The position numbers and the translations under genes are program-made. The notes under the pieces were generated by a model. That model searched no databases, had not been told where the DNA came from, and was given only the letters and a program-made list of their open reading frames with translations. Positions 16,805-24,254 of a stretch of DNA of 38,909 nucleotides are shown piece by piece; the first letter of the stretch is position 1, and each line of letters opens with the position of its first letter. The DNA is from Paraplanobispora siamensis. GTDB taxonomy: Bacteria; Actinomycetota; Actinomycetes; Streptosporangiales; Streptosporangiaceae. The DNA is taken from NCBI RefSeq assembly GCF_016863175.1, contig NZ_BOOJ01000083.1, forward strand, positions 1 through 38,909, read 5' to 3'.

Positions 16805-18878
16805 CGCGTTCCCGGGAGGAGGCCGTCCTGCGGGACTCCGGGGACGGAGGGTCTGCGTGCGCGGCCGGGAGGGTGAAGTGGAAGAGCGACCCGCCGCCCG
16901 GATTGTCCTCCACGCCGATCGTGCCGCCGTGCCGTTCGACGATCCGCTTGCAGATGGCCAGGCCCAGACCGCTGCCGGTGTAGCCGGCCTTGGCGTGGGC
17001 GCGGTGGAAGTTCTCGAAGATCACTTCATGCTGGCCCGGAGGGATGCCGATGCCGCGGTCGGCGACCTCGACCCGGACGAGATCCGGGTCCTGCGGGCAG
17101 GAGGTGACGGTGACCTCCGGCGTGCTGCCGGGAGCGGTGTACTTGACCGCGTTGCCGATCAGGTTGTCCATCAACTGGCGCAGCAGCGCCGGATCGGCCT
17201 GGACCGCGTGCAGGTCGCCGAGGTGGAAGCGGGGCGTGTGGCCGCCGGGCATGTCGCTGCGGGCGGTGACGACGTCCTCGACGACGTCGTTGAGGGACAC
17301 CGGTACGGGCGCGATCGCCGCGTCGCGGGCGGTGGTGTGGGCGAGCAGGTCCTGGATCAGGTTGCGCATGCGGGCGGTGGCCCGCTTGATCCGGGTGATG
17401 CTGGCCTTGATCTGCTCGGTGTCCTCGGCGCACAGGTCCTCGGTGATGGTGTCGGCGAGGATGTCGGTCCAGCCCTCCATGGTGGTCAGGGGGTTGAGCA
17501 GGTCGTGGGAGACGACGCCGGCGAAGGAGGCCAGCTCGTCGCGGTGCCGGCGTTCGGCGGTGACGTCGTGCAGGACCACGATCGCCCTGTCGCCTTCGGC
17601 GGACGGCAGCGGGATCGCGCTGATGTTGAGCATGCGGCTCTCCCCGCCGTCCGGGTTGCGTACCAGCATGTCCATGCCCTCGACCGTCTCCCCGGCCAGG
17701 GCCCGCCGGTGCGGCATCTCCTGCGCGGAGACGGGACTGCCGTCGGGATGCAGGACGCCATGCCCGCTGGAGAAGACGTCCGAGGGATCGTCGGCCCACC
17801 CGAGCAGGCGCCGGGTCGCGGGGTTGCTCATGAAGAAGCGCCCGCGGGCGTCGACCACCGCAAGGCCGTCGTTCATCGAGTTGACGATCGTGCTCAGGAG
17901 CCTGGCCTGCCGGGAGGCGGCCTTCTCGGCGGTCGCCAGCCGCTGAACGAGGGCGTCGCGCTCGTCGCGGCCGAGCGCGATCAGCAGGCCGACGATCGCG
18001 ACCAGCCCGACGAACACCTGCGCCACCACGGCCCGCACGGCGGGCAGTTCGATGGTGGCGAACGGGCCGTGCCCGTTCAGCGTGAACAGCACGACGGCCG
18101 CCCCGGTGAACAGGCCGTGCAGGACCACCAGGGTCGTGCCGAAGCGCAGGCCGGCCCAGACCGTCACCGTCAGCAGCGGGAACGCCAGCGGAAGCCCGTG
18201 GTTGAGGGCGAAGGCCACCACGTACGCCGCGGCGGACACCCCGATCAGGGCGACGACCTCGAGGATCTTCCATGCGTTGGCCCCGCGGAGCAGCTGCCGC
18301 AGAGCGGAGGGGGCGCGCGGACCGCGGGCGCCGAACAGGTAGCTCAGGCGGATGCCGACCGCGCCGATCAGCACGATGCTGACGACGTTCCGGATCATCC
18401 AGACAGCTGCGGACATCCACGTCCACTGACCGCCGAGCAGCCAGACCGCCGTCGGGCCGACGGCGGTGCCGCACGCCGTGCTGAGGGTCGCGATGAGCAG
18501 CAGCATCCACATGTCGCGCACCCGGTCGAGCCGTCCCCAGCCCGGGGCGCGCCATACCTCGGGCAGCAACTGCCGGAACAGCAGGAGGAACACCCCCACC
18601 TGCGTCAGGTTCGCCAGCACGAAGCTCGTGGCGAGCATCGCGGAGGCGCCGGTCACCACGTTCACCGAGAAGGTGGCGGCGGAGAAGACCGCGACGTCGA
18701 GCCAGCGCAGGCGGCCGGCGTGGCGCTGGGCCAGGAACCACAGCACCGCCACGCCGGCGGCGGGCCACACCAGGCTCAGGCTCGACTTGTCGATCATGGT
18801 CATCCGGCCCAGGTACGACATGACCAGGTACAGCGCGGCGAACGCGGCGGTACGGCCCAGCACGGGCGTCACGGGCAT
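16782..18878 (-). CDS. MASE1-PAS histidine kinase (membrane sensor)
   Basis: 698 aa, ATG 18878. The N-terminal about 310 residues hold eight or so membrane helices with the MASE1 pattern (SLSLVWPAAGVAVLWFLA ... WTWMSAAVWMIRNVVSIVLIGAVGIRL). A short coiled coil, a PAS domain (about 335-445, STIVNSMNDGLAVVDARGRFFMSN) and HisKA with H458 (FAGVVSHDLLNPL) follow, then HATPase motifs (MDNLIGNAVKY, DRGIGIPPG, GSGLGLAIC). MASE1 is an integral-membrane sensor found in kinases and cyclic-di-GMP enzymes. The kinase core resembles the two kinases at 10-13 kb. It is divergent from the EAL-HDOD gene with a 232-bp gap. No dedicated response regulator is adjacent. Confidence 0.92.
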   Translation of the reverse strand: MPVTPVLGRTAAFAALYLVMSYLGRMTMIDKSSLSLVWPAAGVAVLWFLAQRHAGRLRWLDVAVFSAATFSVNVVTGASAMLATSFVLANLTQVGVFLLLFRQLLPEVWRAPGWGRLDRVRDMWMLLLIATLSTACGTAVGPTAVWLLGGQWTWMSAAVWMIRNVVSIVLIGAVGIRLSYLFGARGPRAPSALRQLLRGANAWKILEVVALIGVSAAAYVVAFALNHGLPLAFPLLTVTVWAGLRFGTTLVVLHGLFTGAAVVLFTLNGHGPFATIELPAVRAVVAQVFVGLVAIVGLLIALGRDERDALVQRLATAEKAASRQARLLSTIVNSMNDGLAVVDARGRFFMSNPATRRLLGWADDPSDVFSSGHGVLHPDGSPVSAQEMPHRRALAGETVEGMDMLVRNPDGGESRMLNISAIPLPSAEGDRAIVVLHDVTAERRHRDELASFAGVVSHDLLNPLTTMEGWTDILADTITEDLCAEDTEQIKASITRIKRATARMRNLIQDLLAHTTARDAAIAPVPVSLNDVVEDVVTARSDMPGGHTPRFHLGDLHAVQADPALLRQLMDNLIGNAVKYTAPGSTPEVTVTSCPQDPDLVRVEVADRGIGIPPGQHEVIFENFHRAHAKAGYTGSGLGLAICKRIVERHGGTIGVEDNPGGGSLFHFTLPAAHADPPSPESRRTASSRERENPRPEP

Positions 18879-18997
18879 CGGCCGCCTGCCCGCCGTACCG
18901 CGCCCGGCTCACCGGCACATGTACGGGCCCGCTCTGAGAGAGGCCATCGCACCGTTCTGAACAGGATCACCCGATCCTCATCCCCGGAACGCGACGG

Positions 18998-19027
18998 AGG
19001 GTAACAGATCGAACGACCAGGGTAACA
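18998..19027. promoter_or_regulatory. Direct repeats AGGGTAACA in a divergent promoter
   Basis: Two exact copies (18998-19006 and 19019-19027) spaced 21 bp, two helical turns, between the MASE1 kinase and the EAL-HDOD gene. GGGTAA resembles the -10 box of sigma-B-type promoters in actinomycetes. The spacing also suits a regulator dimer binding one face. Confidence 0.4.
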
Positions 19028-19110
19028 ATGTTTCCGGGGGCCGGCCCGTCAGCGTCGCCTCCACCGGCCTGAGGGCCCCGAAACCATGTTCTTTCCAGGA
19101 GATTCCTCAC

Positions 19111-20376
19111 ATGCCGCCTCCGGCCGACGATGTACATGGCATGCGTTCCGCCGACACTCCTGTCGACACAGGCTGGCACCGGATCCATATCGGCCGGCAG
19201 CCGATTCATGACACGACAGGCGCTTTGGTGGCCTACGAGTTGCTCTTCCGTTCCCACTCCCGGGCACAGGGCGCCACCGCGCGGGGTGCCGAGGCGACCA
19301 GCCAGGTCATCGTCAACGCGTTCAGTGAGTTCGGCCTGGAACGGCTCACCGGCTCCCACCTGTGCTTCATCAACCTGACGCGCGAGTTCCTCGTCGGCGA
19401 GCTGCCGCTGCCCTTCGACTCCGGACCGGTCGTGCTGGAGGTCCTGGAGACCATCCACATCGACGAAGAAGTGATCGCCGGGGTGCGGAAGCTGGCCGAG
19501 CAGGGCTTCGCCATCGCGCTCGACGACTTCGTGCTCGGCAACGACCACGAACGCCTGCTGGAGATCGCCTCCTACGTCAAGATCGAGGTCTCCGGGGTCG
19601 ACCCCGACCTGCTGCGGTCACGCGTGGAGGCCTGCCACGCCTACCCGGGCCTGCGCCTGGTGGCCGAACGCCTGGAGACCGAGGCCGACCTCCAGCTGGC
19701 CAAGGAGCTCGGCTTCACGCTGTTCCAGGGCTATCTGCTGGGCAAGCCCCGGGTGCTGTCGCTGGACACGCTGGCGCCCAGCCGGCTGCGCCACCTGGAG
19801 CTGATCAGCAAGCTCGCCGACCAGGACACCGACATCGAAGAGGTGGCGGCGATCGTCACCGCCGACCCCGCGCTGTCCTACCGGATCCTGCGCGCCACCA
19901 ACTCCGCGGCGGCCGGGCTGTGGCACCGGATCGCCTCGATCAACGAAGCCATCATGGTCCTGGGCACCGAACGCCTCCGGCACTGGGTGACGCTGATGCT
20001 CCTGAGCGACGTGGTCGACGACGGCCAGGGCGTCGACACCGAACGCATGTCGCACATCCTCACCCGGGCCCGCCTGTGCCAGCTGCTGTCCAGGTCCCTG
20101 GGCCTGCCCAGCGACAAGGCGTTCACCGTCGGACTGCTGAGCGGCATCGCCGACCTGCTGGGAGTGCCCCCGCAGGAGCTGGTCTCCCACCTGTCCCTCA
20201 GCACGGACGTGTCGGCCGCCCTCATCGGCCAGCACGGCCCCCTGGGTTCGGTCGTCACCACGGCCAAGGCCTACGAGCAGGGCGAGATGCCCGACCCGGA
20301 GGACGAGACGGCCCAGCTGGCCCACGCCTTCCTGACGGCCGTCGACTGGTCGATGAACATCGTCACCAGCGTCTGA
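19111..20376 (+). CDS. EAL-HDOD (YuxH-type) signalling protein
   Basis: 421 aa, ATG 19111 with AGGAG 9 nt upstream. The EAL domain (about 20-215) keeps recognisable positions but is degenerate: IGRQPIHD, YELLFR where EAL is expected, FINLT, ALDDF, KIEV, AERLET and FQGYLLGKP. The HDOD domain (about 215-400: LADQDTDIEEVAAIVTADPALSYRILRATNSAA ... INEAIMVLGTERLRHW) is typical. The combination defines the YuxH/CdgJ family. Its members usually do not hydrolyse cyclic-di-GMP and act by protein interaction, often on surface motility or pili. A link to the nearby Tad pilus is only suggested by location. It is a single gene followed by a strong terminator. Confidence 0.9.
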   Translation: MPPPADDVHGMRSADTPVDTGWHRIHIGRQPIHDTTGALVAYELLFRSHSRAQGATARGAEATSQVIVNAFSEFGLERLTGSHLCFINLTREFLVGELPLPFDSGPVVLEVLETIHIDEEVIAGVRKLAEQGFAIALDDFVLGNDHERLLEIASYVKIEVSGVDPDLLRSRVEACHAYPGLRLVAERLETEADLQLAKELGFTLFQGYLLGKPRVLSLDTLAPSRLRHLELISKLADQDTDIEEVAAIVTADPALSYRILRATNSAAAGLWHRIASINEAIMVLGTERLRHWVTLMLLSDVVDDGQGVDTERMSHILTRARLCQLLSRSLGLPSDKAFTVGLLSGIADLLGVPPQELVSHLSLSTDVSAALIGQHGPLGSVVTTAKAYEQGEMPDPEDETAQLAHAFLTAVDWSMNIVTSV

Positions 20377-20395
20377 GCCCGGCCTGACGTCGCAA

Positions 20396-20422
20396 TGGCC
20401 GCCCCGGATGCCGGGGCGGCCA
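20396..20422. terminator. Bidirectional hairpin between converging genes
   Basis: 12-bp perfect arms (TGGCCGCCCCGG/CCGGGGCGGCCA) around ATG, midway between the EAL-HDOD stop and the stop of the converging hydrolase. Confidence 0.75.
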
Positions 20423-20438
20423 CCGCGCGGGCTCGGCG

Positions 20439-21668
20439 TCAGTCGTCGATCGCCTGGTAGAGGGTGGTCCAGAAGTCGTGGATCAGCCGCGCCGGGTCCG
20501 GGACGGACAGCCCGACCTGGGTGAGCAGGATTCCGGTGAGCCGGTTGGCCGGGTCGGCGTACGTCGTGGTGCCGCTGCCGCCGTCCCAGCCGAACTGGCC
20601 GACGGGCGCGTAGTCGCCGCGGTAGGCGCGCACCGCCATCCCGAAGCCCCAGCCGCCGTGCTGCCCCTGGCCGAACGACACGTGGACGTTGCCGGTGGCC
20701 AGGGCGTTGCGGGCGGCGTTCTGCTCGGGCGTGAGGCGGTTGGTGGTCATCAGCTCGACGGCGGGCCGGGACAGGATCCGCTCGCTCCCGTGCATCCCGC
20801 CGTTGAGCAGCATCCGGAAGTAGGCGTGGTAGTCGTCGACGGTGGAGACCAGCCCGCCGCCGCCTCCCTGGAACGCCGGAGGCTCGCTCCAGCGTCCTCC
20901 CTTGGCCTCGTCCCACACGTGGAACTCCCCGGTCTGCGGGTCGGGGGCGTACAGGGTCGGCAGCCGGTAGATCTTGTCGGCGGGCACGTGGAAGGCGGTG
21001 TCCTTCATCCCCAGCGGATCGAAGATGCGCTCACGCAGGAACGCCTCGAACGACTGGCCGGTGACCCTGGCCACCAGCACACCGAGGAGATCGTTGCTGA
21101 TCTGGTACTGCCAGTGCTCTCCGGGCTGGTGCATCAGCGGCAGCTCGCCCAACCGGCGCATCCACTCCTCCGGCTCGGGCATCGGCACCGGCAGGTTGGG
21201 CGTGAGCCCCCGCTCGAAGATCGCGTTCATGATCGGGGTGCCCAGCGACGTCAGGTCCATGCCGAGCCCGAACGTGGAGGTCATCAGGTCCCGCACGGTG
21301 ATCGGCCGCCGCGCCGGCACGGTGTCGTCCAGCGGGCCGTCGATCCGCCTGAGCACCTGGCGGCCGGTGAGCTCGGGCAGCCACGGGTCCACCACGTCGT
21401 CCAGCCGCAGCCTGCACTCGTCCAGTAGGACCATCGCCGCCGCCATCGCCACGGGCTTGGACGTCGAGGCCATCCGGAAGATGGTGTCCCGGCGCATCGG
21501 CGCGTCACCGTCACGGTGCATCGTCCCGATCGCCTCGACGTGCGTCTCACCGCCCCGGCTGACCAGGGCGACGAGCCCGGGGATCCTCCCGGAGTCGACA
21601 TACCGCGCCAGCACCTCGCGCACCCTGCGCAGCCCCGCCTCGGAGAAACCGCCATTGCCGTTCGTCAT
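20439..21668 (-). CDS. Serine beta-lactamase-fold hydrolase (class C / esterase type)
   Basis: 409 aa from ATG 21668-21666, with GAGGAG 8 nt upstream; the longer frame lacks a ribosome site. It is a beta-lactamase family protein (Pfam PF00144). The nucleophile motif is S68-T-S-K71 (RMASTSKPV), the Tyr region is HQPGEHWQYQISNDLLGVL, and the C-terminal HGGWGFGMAV and FGWDGGSGTTTYADP segments supply the third motif. No signal peptide is visible, which argues for a cytoplasmic esterase, peptidase or carboxylic-ester hydrolase rather than a secreted antibiotic-resistance enzyme. It is divergent from a GbsR-like regulator across an AT-rich promoter full of repeats, so it is probably that regulator's target. 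Confidence 0.9.
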   Translation of the reverse strand: MTNGNGGFSEAGLRRVREVLARYVDSGRIPGLVALVSRGGETHVEAIGTMHRDGDAPMRRDTIFRMASTSKPVAMAAAMVLLDECRLRLDDVVDPWLPELTGRQVLRRIDGPLDDTVPARRPITVRDLMTSTFGLGMDLTSLGTPIMNAIFERGLTPNLPVPMPEPEEWMRRLGELPLMHQPGEHWQYQISNDLLGVLVARVTGQSFEAFLRERIFDPLGMKDTAFHVPADKIYRLPTLYAPDPQTGEFHVWDEAKGGRWSEPPAFQGGGGGLVSTVDDYHAYFRMLLNGGMHGSERILSRPAVELMTTNRLTPEQNAARNALATGNVHVSFGQGQHGGWGFGMAVRAYRGDYAPVGQFGWDGGSGTTTYADPANRLTGILLTQVGLSVPDPARLIHDFWTTLYQAIDD

Positions 21669-21728
21669 CGTCAATCTCCTCACCGGCGTCCGCCGTTGTT
21701 CGGGAATCTCTGAACGCATCCGAAGTTA

Positions 21729-21871
21729 CATTGCATTCATAAATCAGTCAACAGTTAATGAGCCAGATTCCCCTGATAATCCTAGAGAAGATGGCTTCCT
21801 TTGCAATGGATATGAAGCTGAATGCAATGGGCGACCAGGATTGCATTGCAATGAGATCCGAGTGAATGCAT
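21729..21871. promoter_or_regulatory. AT-rich divergent promoter with repeated ATTGCA/TGCAAT half-sites
   Basis: Between the hydrolase and the regulator. ATTGCATTCA (21730-21739) is the exact inverse of TGAATGCAAT (21819-21828). A perfect palindrome ATTGCATTGCAAT spans 21840-21852. Further partial copies lie at 21801 (TTGCAAT) and 21863 (TGAATGCAT). These are probably operators for the adjacent regulator. Confidence 0.6.
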
Positions 21872-21934
21872 ACTGTGCAGCGGGTGTGCGGGCGTCGGGC
21901 TCCGCGCATGGCGGCAGACAGGAGACCAGCACCG

Positions 21935-22663
21935 ATGCCCGGAGGCAGACTCACCGACGAGGACCGTCGGCACATCGCTGCGGGGCTGGCCGAAGGGCTC
22001 GGATACGCGGAGATCGGCCGGCGTCTGGGGCGGCCCGCCTCGACCGTCATGCGGGAGGTCACCCGCAACGGTGGGCCCGACGGCTACGGGGCGGAGCGGG
22101 CGCAGGAGGCGACTAAGCACCGTGCGCGCCGGCACAGGCAGGCCCGGCCTCCGGCGCCGCCGGCCTCCGACGGCGCCCACGGGCGTGATCCTCAGGCGGT
22201 GCGGGAGTTCACGGAGTCCTTCACCGATCTCCTCATCCGGCAGGGCCTGCCCCGGATGGAGGCCAGGGTGCTGACGTGCCTGTACATCACCGACTCCGGC
22301 ACCCTCACCGCCGCCGACCTGGTCCAGCGGCTGCGCGTCAGCCCGGCGTCGATCTCGCACGCCGTCGCCTTCCTCGAACAGCAGGGGATGCTCAGGCGGG
22401 AGCGCCCTCCCGGCGCGCGGCGCGAGCGCTATGTCCTCGACGACGAGATCTGGCTCCGGTCCATCCTCGCGTCCCTGCAGATGAACGAGGCCCTGGAGGC
22501 CGCATCGCGGCGCGGAGCCGAGATCCTCGGGGTCACGACCCCGGCGGGCGCCCGCTTCGAGTCCTCCGCCGAACTCATCCTCCTGATGAGCGAGGCCTTC
22601 CGGCAGGTCATCGAGCAGTGGCGGCAGCGGGCGGCCACCCGCAGCGCCGACCCCGGCCGCTGA
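21935..22663 (+). CDS. Transcriptional regulator: IS30-type HTH fused to GbsR/MarR-like domain
   Basis: 242 aa from ATG 21935; ATG 21908 in frame is an alternative, and AGGAG at about 21920 favours 21935. The N-terminus (LTDEDRRHIAAGLAEGLGYAEIGRRLGRPASTVMREVTRNGG) is the helix-turn-helix seen at the start of IS30-family transposases. An Ala/Pro/Arg linker follows, and then a MarR/GbsR-like winged helix (about 95-165: MEARVLTCLYITDSGTLTAADLVQRLRVSPASISHAVAFLEQQGMLRRER). The C-terminal helical region probably dimerises. There is no transposase catalytic domain, so this is a regulator, not an insertion sequence. It is divergent from the hydrolase and likely controls it and itself through the AT-rich repeats. 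Confidence 0.85.
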   Translation: MPGGRLTDEDRRHIAAGLAEGLGYAEIGRRLGRPASTVMREVTRNGGPDGYGAERAQEATKHRARRHRQARPPAPPASDGAHGRDPQAVREFTESFTDLLIRQGLPRMEARVLTCLYITDSGTLTAADLVQRLRVSPASISHAVAFLEQQGMLRRERPPGARRERYVLDDEIWLRSILASLQMNEALEAASRRGAEILGVTTPAGARFESSAELILLMSEAFRQVIEQWRQRAATRSADPGR

Positions 22664-22676
22664 GACGCTGCAGACC

Positions 22677-22760
22677 GTGACCTACCCGGACAACTCCACC
22701 CCGCAGAGCATCCGCGCGATCGTCCGCGAAGAGCTGCGCCTGCTGACCCGGGTGCGGTGA
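22677..22760 (+). CDS. Possible short ORF or gene remnant
   Basis: 27 aa from GTG 22677 (VTYPDNSTPQSIRAIVREEL...). Codon use is actinobacterial and the frame is polar/helical, but there is no clear ribosome site and no recognised family. It could be the 3' remnant of a deleted gene. Confidence 0.25.
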   Translation: MTYPDNSTPQSIRAIVREELRLLTRVR

Positions 22761-22797
22761 ACCTCCCGGCACGTCGGCCTCGTTGAACCCGTTCAAT

Positions 22798-22848
22798 CAA
22801 AAGCTTTCGCGCTTCGCTTAAGTAAATTGAGTCACGCGAAAGCTTTTG
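22798..22848. terminator. Inverted repeat, 14-bp arms, bidirectional terminator-like
   Basis: Arms CAAAAGCTTTCGCG (22798-22811) and CGCGAAAGCTTTTG (22835-22848). A smaller stem CTTAA/TTGAG forms in the spacer. The arms end in TTTT in both directions, as expected for a terminator of the upstream regulator. HindIII-like AAGCTT occurs in each arm. Confidence 0.6.
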
Positions 22849-22859
22849 CCATCACACGT

Positions 22860-22894
22860 CTGAGTTGCGATAACCCCTCGTTAACGCAACTCAG
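22860..22894. repeat. 35-bp imperfect palindrome
   Basis: CTGAGTTGCG (22860-22869) and CGCAACTCAG (22885-22894), with inner TAAC/GTTA pairing across one mismatch and a 5-nt loop. There is no T-run, so an operator or recombination site is as likely as a terminator. Confidence 0.55.
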
Positions 22895-23028
22895 AAATCA
22901 GCCCTGCAGCGGGCTCCGGTGTCGCGCCGCCCCCTTCCCGAACCGGCCAGCCCACTGGTCTGTCTCATGAGAGTGCGTGAGGCTGGAGCCGGATGCGATA
23001 ACCGGCACAGGACAGGAGGCGGCTCGAG

Positions 23029-23598
23029 TTGCATGGAGTTGCGGGTTCGGCCGACACCAGGGGCGGCGTCGTCCTGTTGGCCCTCGGGCCGGTGCTGGCA
23101 GCGGTGTACGCGGGACTCAACTACGTGGCTATCCGCAAGGGCGAGGAGGCGCAGCTGCGCGGGCCGGAGTGGAGAGAAGAGCCCGGCGCGATGAGCGACG
23201 GGATGACCTTCGTGGCCGCGAACGCATGGGGCCTGACGTGGCGGATCACCCTCGCGGCGGGAGTCCTGGGCCTCGCCCCGGTCGTCGCCGGTGTTCTTCT
23301 CCCGGTGCTGCGCGGCCGAGGACGGAACGGTCTCCTGGCTCTGGTCGGCGTCATCGCCGTGCTCTACGCCCTCCTCTTCGCTGTGGCCTGCCTCAACCGG
23401 TCGAGTCTCTTCGATTCGCCGGACTACGGAGAAGGGGTTCCGTCGTGGCAGCCGGCAACGCCTTTCATCCTGGTGGCGGCCGGGCTGGCGCAGAGCGTGG
23501 GCCTGGTCCAGCTGGACCGCGTGTCTCGTGGCCGCTCCGGGCCTCCCGGCGACTATCCGCCGGCACCGGGTCCCGGTGGTTCCGCGGCGCCGCAGTGA
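23029..23598 (+). CDS. Small integral membrane protein of unknown function
   Basis: Up to 189 aa from TTG 23029, preceded by AGGAGG about 10 nt upstream. It has four hydrophobic segments: GGVVLLALGPVLAAVYAGLNYV (about 12-33), WRITLAAGVLGLAPVVAGVLLPVL (about 70-93), GLLALVGVIAVLYALLFAVACL (about 100-121) and PFILVAAGLAQSVGLVQL (about 145-162). A Pro/Gly-rich C-terminal tail follows. I recognise no family. Coding is supported by strong third-position GC and by hydrophobic segments separated by charged loops. It has no operon partner: the next gene has its own operator and promoter. Confidence 0.65.
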   Translation: MHGVAGSADTRGGVVLLALGPVLAAVYAGLNYVAIRKGEEAQLRGPEWREEPGAMSDGMTFVAANAWGLTWRITLAAGVLGLAPVVAGVLLPVLRGRGRNGLLALVGVIAVLYALLFAVACLNRSSLFDSPDYGEGVPSWQPATPFILVAAGLAQSVGLVQLDRVSRGRSGPPGDYPPAPGPGGSAAPQ

Positions 23599-23675
23599 GC
23601 TCCGTCGGCATACCTCGTGATCAATGAGGCGGGACACCCCAACCGGAACCCCGGCGGTTATTTCCGTTCGCCACC

Positions 23676-23703
23676 CCGTACGACGTACGGTACAGTGTAC
23701 GGA
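23676..23703 (+). promoter_or_regulatory. Palindromic operator overlapping a promoter
   Basis: A perfect 15-bp palindrome CCGTACGACGTACGG (23676-23690) is followed at once by GTACAGTGTAC. TACAGT (23691-23696) could be a -10 box for the NTF2-like gene starting at 23724. The arrangement suggests repression by a dimeric regulator; which one is unknown. Confidence 0.5.
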
Positions 23704-23723
23704 ACCCAACCGAAGGAGCCGCG

Positions 23724-24179
23724 ATGCAGCAGGAGACCGAGTACGGCCAGCAGGCGTTCACCCCGAGCGCCGAGGACCTCGCCGGCGTCGAGGCCTGGTT
23801 CGCCGAATACGACGCGCTGGCCGCGAGGGGCGCCGTCAGGGAGATCGCCGATCTGGCGGTCTTCCCCCTCAACCTCGCCACCGATGTGCCCGGCGGGTTC
23901 GCCGCCGTGCGCCAGTGGGACCGGGAGGAGTTCATTCAGGTGATGACCGAGGTCATGGGCGGCGGTACGGGGGACATGGAGATGAAGTCCGTCCGGACAC
24001 CGCACTTCCTGACGTCCAACCTCGTGCTGGTCGAGACGGAGGCGACGGTCGTCGTGGAGGGGCGGCGGCAGTCGATGCGCTACGCCGACCTCCTCGTGCG
24101 CACCACGGACGGGTGGGCGTTCCAGACCATGGTGCAGGGCGGCTGGGGACACGGCTGGCCGCCCGCGACCCGCGGATAG
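23724..24179 (+). CDS. NTF2-like (SnoaL-type) family protein
   Basis: 151 aa, ATG 23724 with AAGGAG 7 nt upstream. The predicted order of one long N-terminal helix (SAEDLAGVEAWFAEYDALAARG), short helices and a C-terminal curved sheet (NLVLVETEATVVVEGRRQSMRYADLLVRTTDGWAFQTMVQGGWG) fits the NTF2-like cone fold. In this superfamily, members range from isomerases and cyclases to non-enzymatic binding proteins, and no catalytic pair can be assigned by eye. It has its own palindromic operator. The PadR regulator follows 75 bp downstream with a separate operator, so co-regulation is uncertain. Confidence 0.75.
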   Translation: MQQETEYGQQAFTPSAEDLAGVEAWFAEYDALAARGAVREIADLAVFPLNLATDVPGGFAAVRQWDREEFIQVMTEVMGGGTGDMEMKSVRTPHFLTSNLVLVETEATVVVEGRRQSMRYADLLVRTTDGWAFQTMVQGGWGHGWPPATRG

Positions 24180-24211
24180 CCCGATCTTGCCCCTGCCGGC
24201 CCTCCCTCCTA

Positions 24212-24229
24212 TAGTCAACCCCATGACTA
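24212..24229 (+). promoter_or_regulatory. Inverted repeat operator upstream of PadR gene
   Basis: TAGTCA-N6-TGACTA, 26 bp before the PadR start. The position and symmetry suit auto-repression by the PadR protein. Confidence 0.5.
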
Positions 24230-24254
24230 ATCAATTCTTTGAGTATGGCTAGCG

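Larger units (their letters stand above)
22664..23028. other. Mostly non-coding region with two large inverted repeats
   Basis: 365 bp between the GbsR-like regulator and a small membrane protein. It contains a doubtful 27-codon frame (22677-22760), then two hairpins at 22798-22848 and 22860-22894. The stretch 22790-22895 is visibly less GC-rich than its flanks. The remainder up to 23028 shows nothing I recognise except AGGAGG at about 23014. Confidence 0.5.

Noticed and set aside
21935-22080. IS30 insertion sequence
   Set aside because: Only the transposase-type HTH is present; no DDE catalytic domain or terminal inverted repeats are seen, and a regulator domain follows in frame.
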